Source: Brevibacillus antibioticus (GTDB lineage Bacteria; Bacillota; Bacilli; Brevibacillales; Brevibacillaceae). From it: a stretch of DNA of 64,000 nt. This document shows positions 63,378 through 64,000 of the stretch, piece after piece. The position numbers were made by a program, and so were the translations under genes. Under the pieces are notes generated by a model, which was not told the DNA's origin, did not search any database, and was given only the letters and a program-made list of their open reading frames with translations. The stretch covers positions 2,561,501-2,625,500 of the forward strand of contig NZ_SZNK01000001.1 in the NCBI RefSeq assembly GCF_005217615.1, in the 5' to 3' direction. The stretch's first letter is position 1. The number at the start of each line of letters is the position of its first letter.

Positions 63378-64000
63378 CTACTCCATGACGACTTTTTGAG
63401 CTGCCCGAACAAACAATTCCACGCCGCGTACCATTGCGTCCTCATCAAAATCAAAGCGTGGATGATGGTGCGGATACGTAAAGCCTTTGTCCGGGTTGCC
63501 AGCACCTAATTGAATAAAACAGCCTGGAGCTTTTTTCAAATACTCCGAGAAATCTTCACCCGGCATCAAAGGATCAATGTAAATAATCTCTTCTTCTCCC
63601 CAACGCTCGCGTATCGTATCCTCCATCAGTTTCGTCACCTGCTTGTCGTTAACAACCGATGTGTAGCCATGGGAGAACGTCAATTCATAACTCGCGCCAT
63701 GCGCTTCCGTAATTCCTTTGACAATTCGTTCAATCCACATCGGAATATTTTTGCGAATCTCCGCATCGAAGCAACGTGTGGAGCCCGTCAGTGTCATCGA
63801 ATCCGGAATAATGTTATAAGCTGTCCCTGCATTCAGCATCGTCACCGAAATAACGACCTTGTCCAACGCACTGACGTTGCGGGATACAATTTGTTGTAGA
63901 CCCGTAATAACCTGTGCCCCAATGACGATCGGGTCAACAGATGCCTCCGGTTGCGAGGAGTGCCCACCTTTTCCTTGAATCTTGATATCGAAGCGATCTG
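63378..64000 (-). CDS. M20-family amidohydrolase, C-terminal part (cut by window edge)
   Basis: The frame is open to the right edge, about 207 codons. Sequence near the edge (DIKIQGKGGHSSQPEASVDP, then VDPIVIGAQVITGLQQIVSRN) is the dimerisation-domain motif of M20 aminoacylase/N-acyl-amino acid amidohydrolases; later PGEDFSEYLKKAPGCF holds a metal-ligand region and YPHHHPRFDFDEDAM the closing motif. The start lies beyond base 64000; the ATG-like codon at 63866 is internal. First visible gene of the DUF3100 transporter operon. Confidence 0.9.
   Translation of the reverse strand, partial: DRFDIKIQGKGGHSSQPEASVDPIVIGAQVITGLQQIVSRNVSALDKVVISVTMLNAGTAYNIIPDSMTLTGSTRCFDAEIRKNIPMWIERIVKGITEAHGASYELTFSHGYTSVVNDKQVTKLMEDTIRERWGEEEIIYIDPLMPGEDFSEYLKKAPGCFIQLGAGNPDKGFTYPHHHPRFDFDEDAMVRGVELFVRAAQKVVME

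Noticed and set aside
1..64000. tRNA, rRNA, CRISPR arrays, prophage or intact IS elements
   Set aside because: No cloverleaf, conserved rRNA segment, regular repeat array, integrase or transposase was found on reading both strands.

Overview
The window reads as a chromosomal segment of an endospore-forming, low-to-mid GC Bacillota, most like Brevibacillus or a close relative. The support is a type B (Bacillus-type) RNase P RNA, a T-box leader on argS, an S-box (SAM-I) riboswitch on metH, an alpha/beta-type small acid-soluble spore protein, a Spo0E-like phosphatase, a YjcZ-like micropeptide, an SLH-domain cell-surface protein and strong AGGAGG-type ribosome binding sites, often with TTG or GTG starts. 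The genus is inferred from overall protein resemblance, not from a database search. I see no rRNA, tRNA, CRISPR array, prophage or intact insertion sequence.

Layout. 1-4.3 kb: methionine synthesis operon (metH, then a homocysteine methyltransferase gene cut by the window edge) read leftward behind a SAM riboswitch. 4.4-8.1 kb: YjcZ-like micropeptide, ECF sigma factor with a large membrane-anchored YcdB-type partner, and a hypothetical gene. 8.1-10.7 kb: promoter, T-box and argS. 10.7-17.3 kb: a leftward six-gene operon (CoA-transferase A and B, polar amino acid ABC transporter, thiolase) behind a near-perfect sigma-54 promoter, with two dyad sites and a divergent sigma-54 activator. 17.3-17.7 kb holds a highly structured gene-free segment. 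17.7-24.6 kb: AP-endonuclease-like protein, a TetR/MFS pair with matching operators, tandem universal stress protein, HD-GYP-like protein and patatin. 24.6-30.8 kb: two ActP-type symporters plus DUF485 partner, followed by a LytS/LytT two-component system. 30.9-38.4 kb: asparagine synthase, nupC, a methyltransferase and a molybdopterin oxidoreductase.

38.5-45 kb is the most accessory-looking part: TetR with a DUF418 membrane protein, a secreted protein with a beta-pore-former-like strand pattern overlapping a lipoprotein gene, a Spo0E-like gene, a decayed reading frame, an 81% identical 48-bp repeat pair, and a MarR/FAD-monooxygenase pair with shared operators. 45-64 kb returns to housekeeping and surface functions: SLH protein, rnpB, an IscA-like protein, gamma-carbonic anhydrase, YfkAB-type radical SAM protein, SASP, drug MFS, LysM protein, amidohydrolase, class I fumarase, beta-propeller lipid/cell-envelope protein, TPR protein, SurA-N lipoprotein, MBL hydrolase, ABC ATPase, and an M20 peptidase/DUF3100 transporter operon running off the right edge.

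Functional threads: one-carbon/methionine metabolism under SAM control; import and CoA-dependent breakdown of an unknown (amino) acid under sigma-54 control; acetate/pyruvate-type uptake with a linked LytTR sensor; and several small repressor-target pairs whose operators can be read directly from palindromes.
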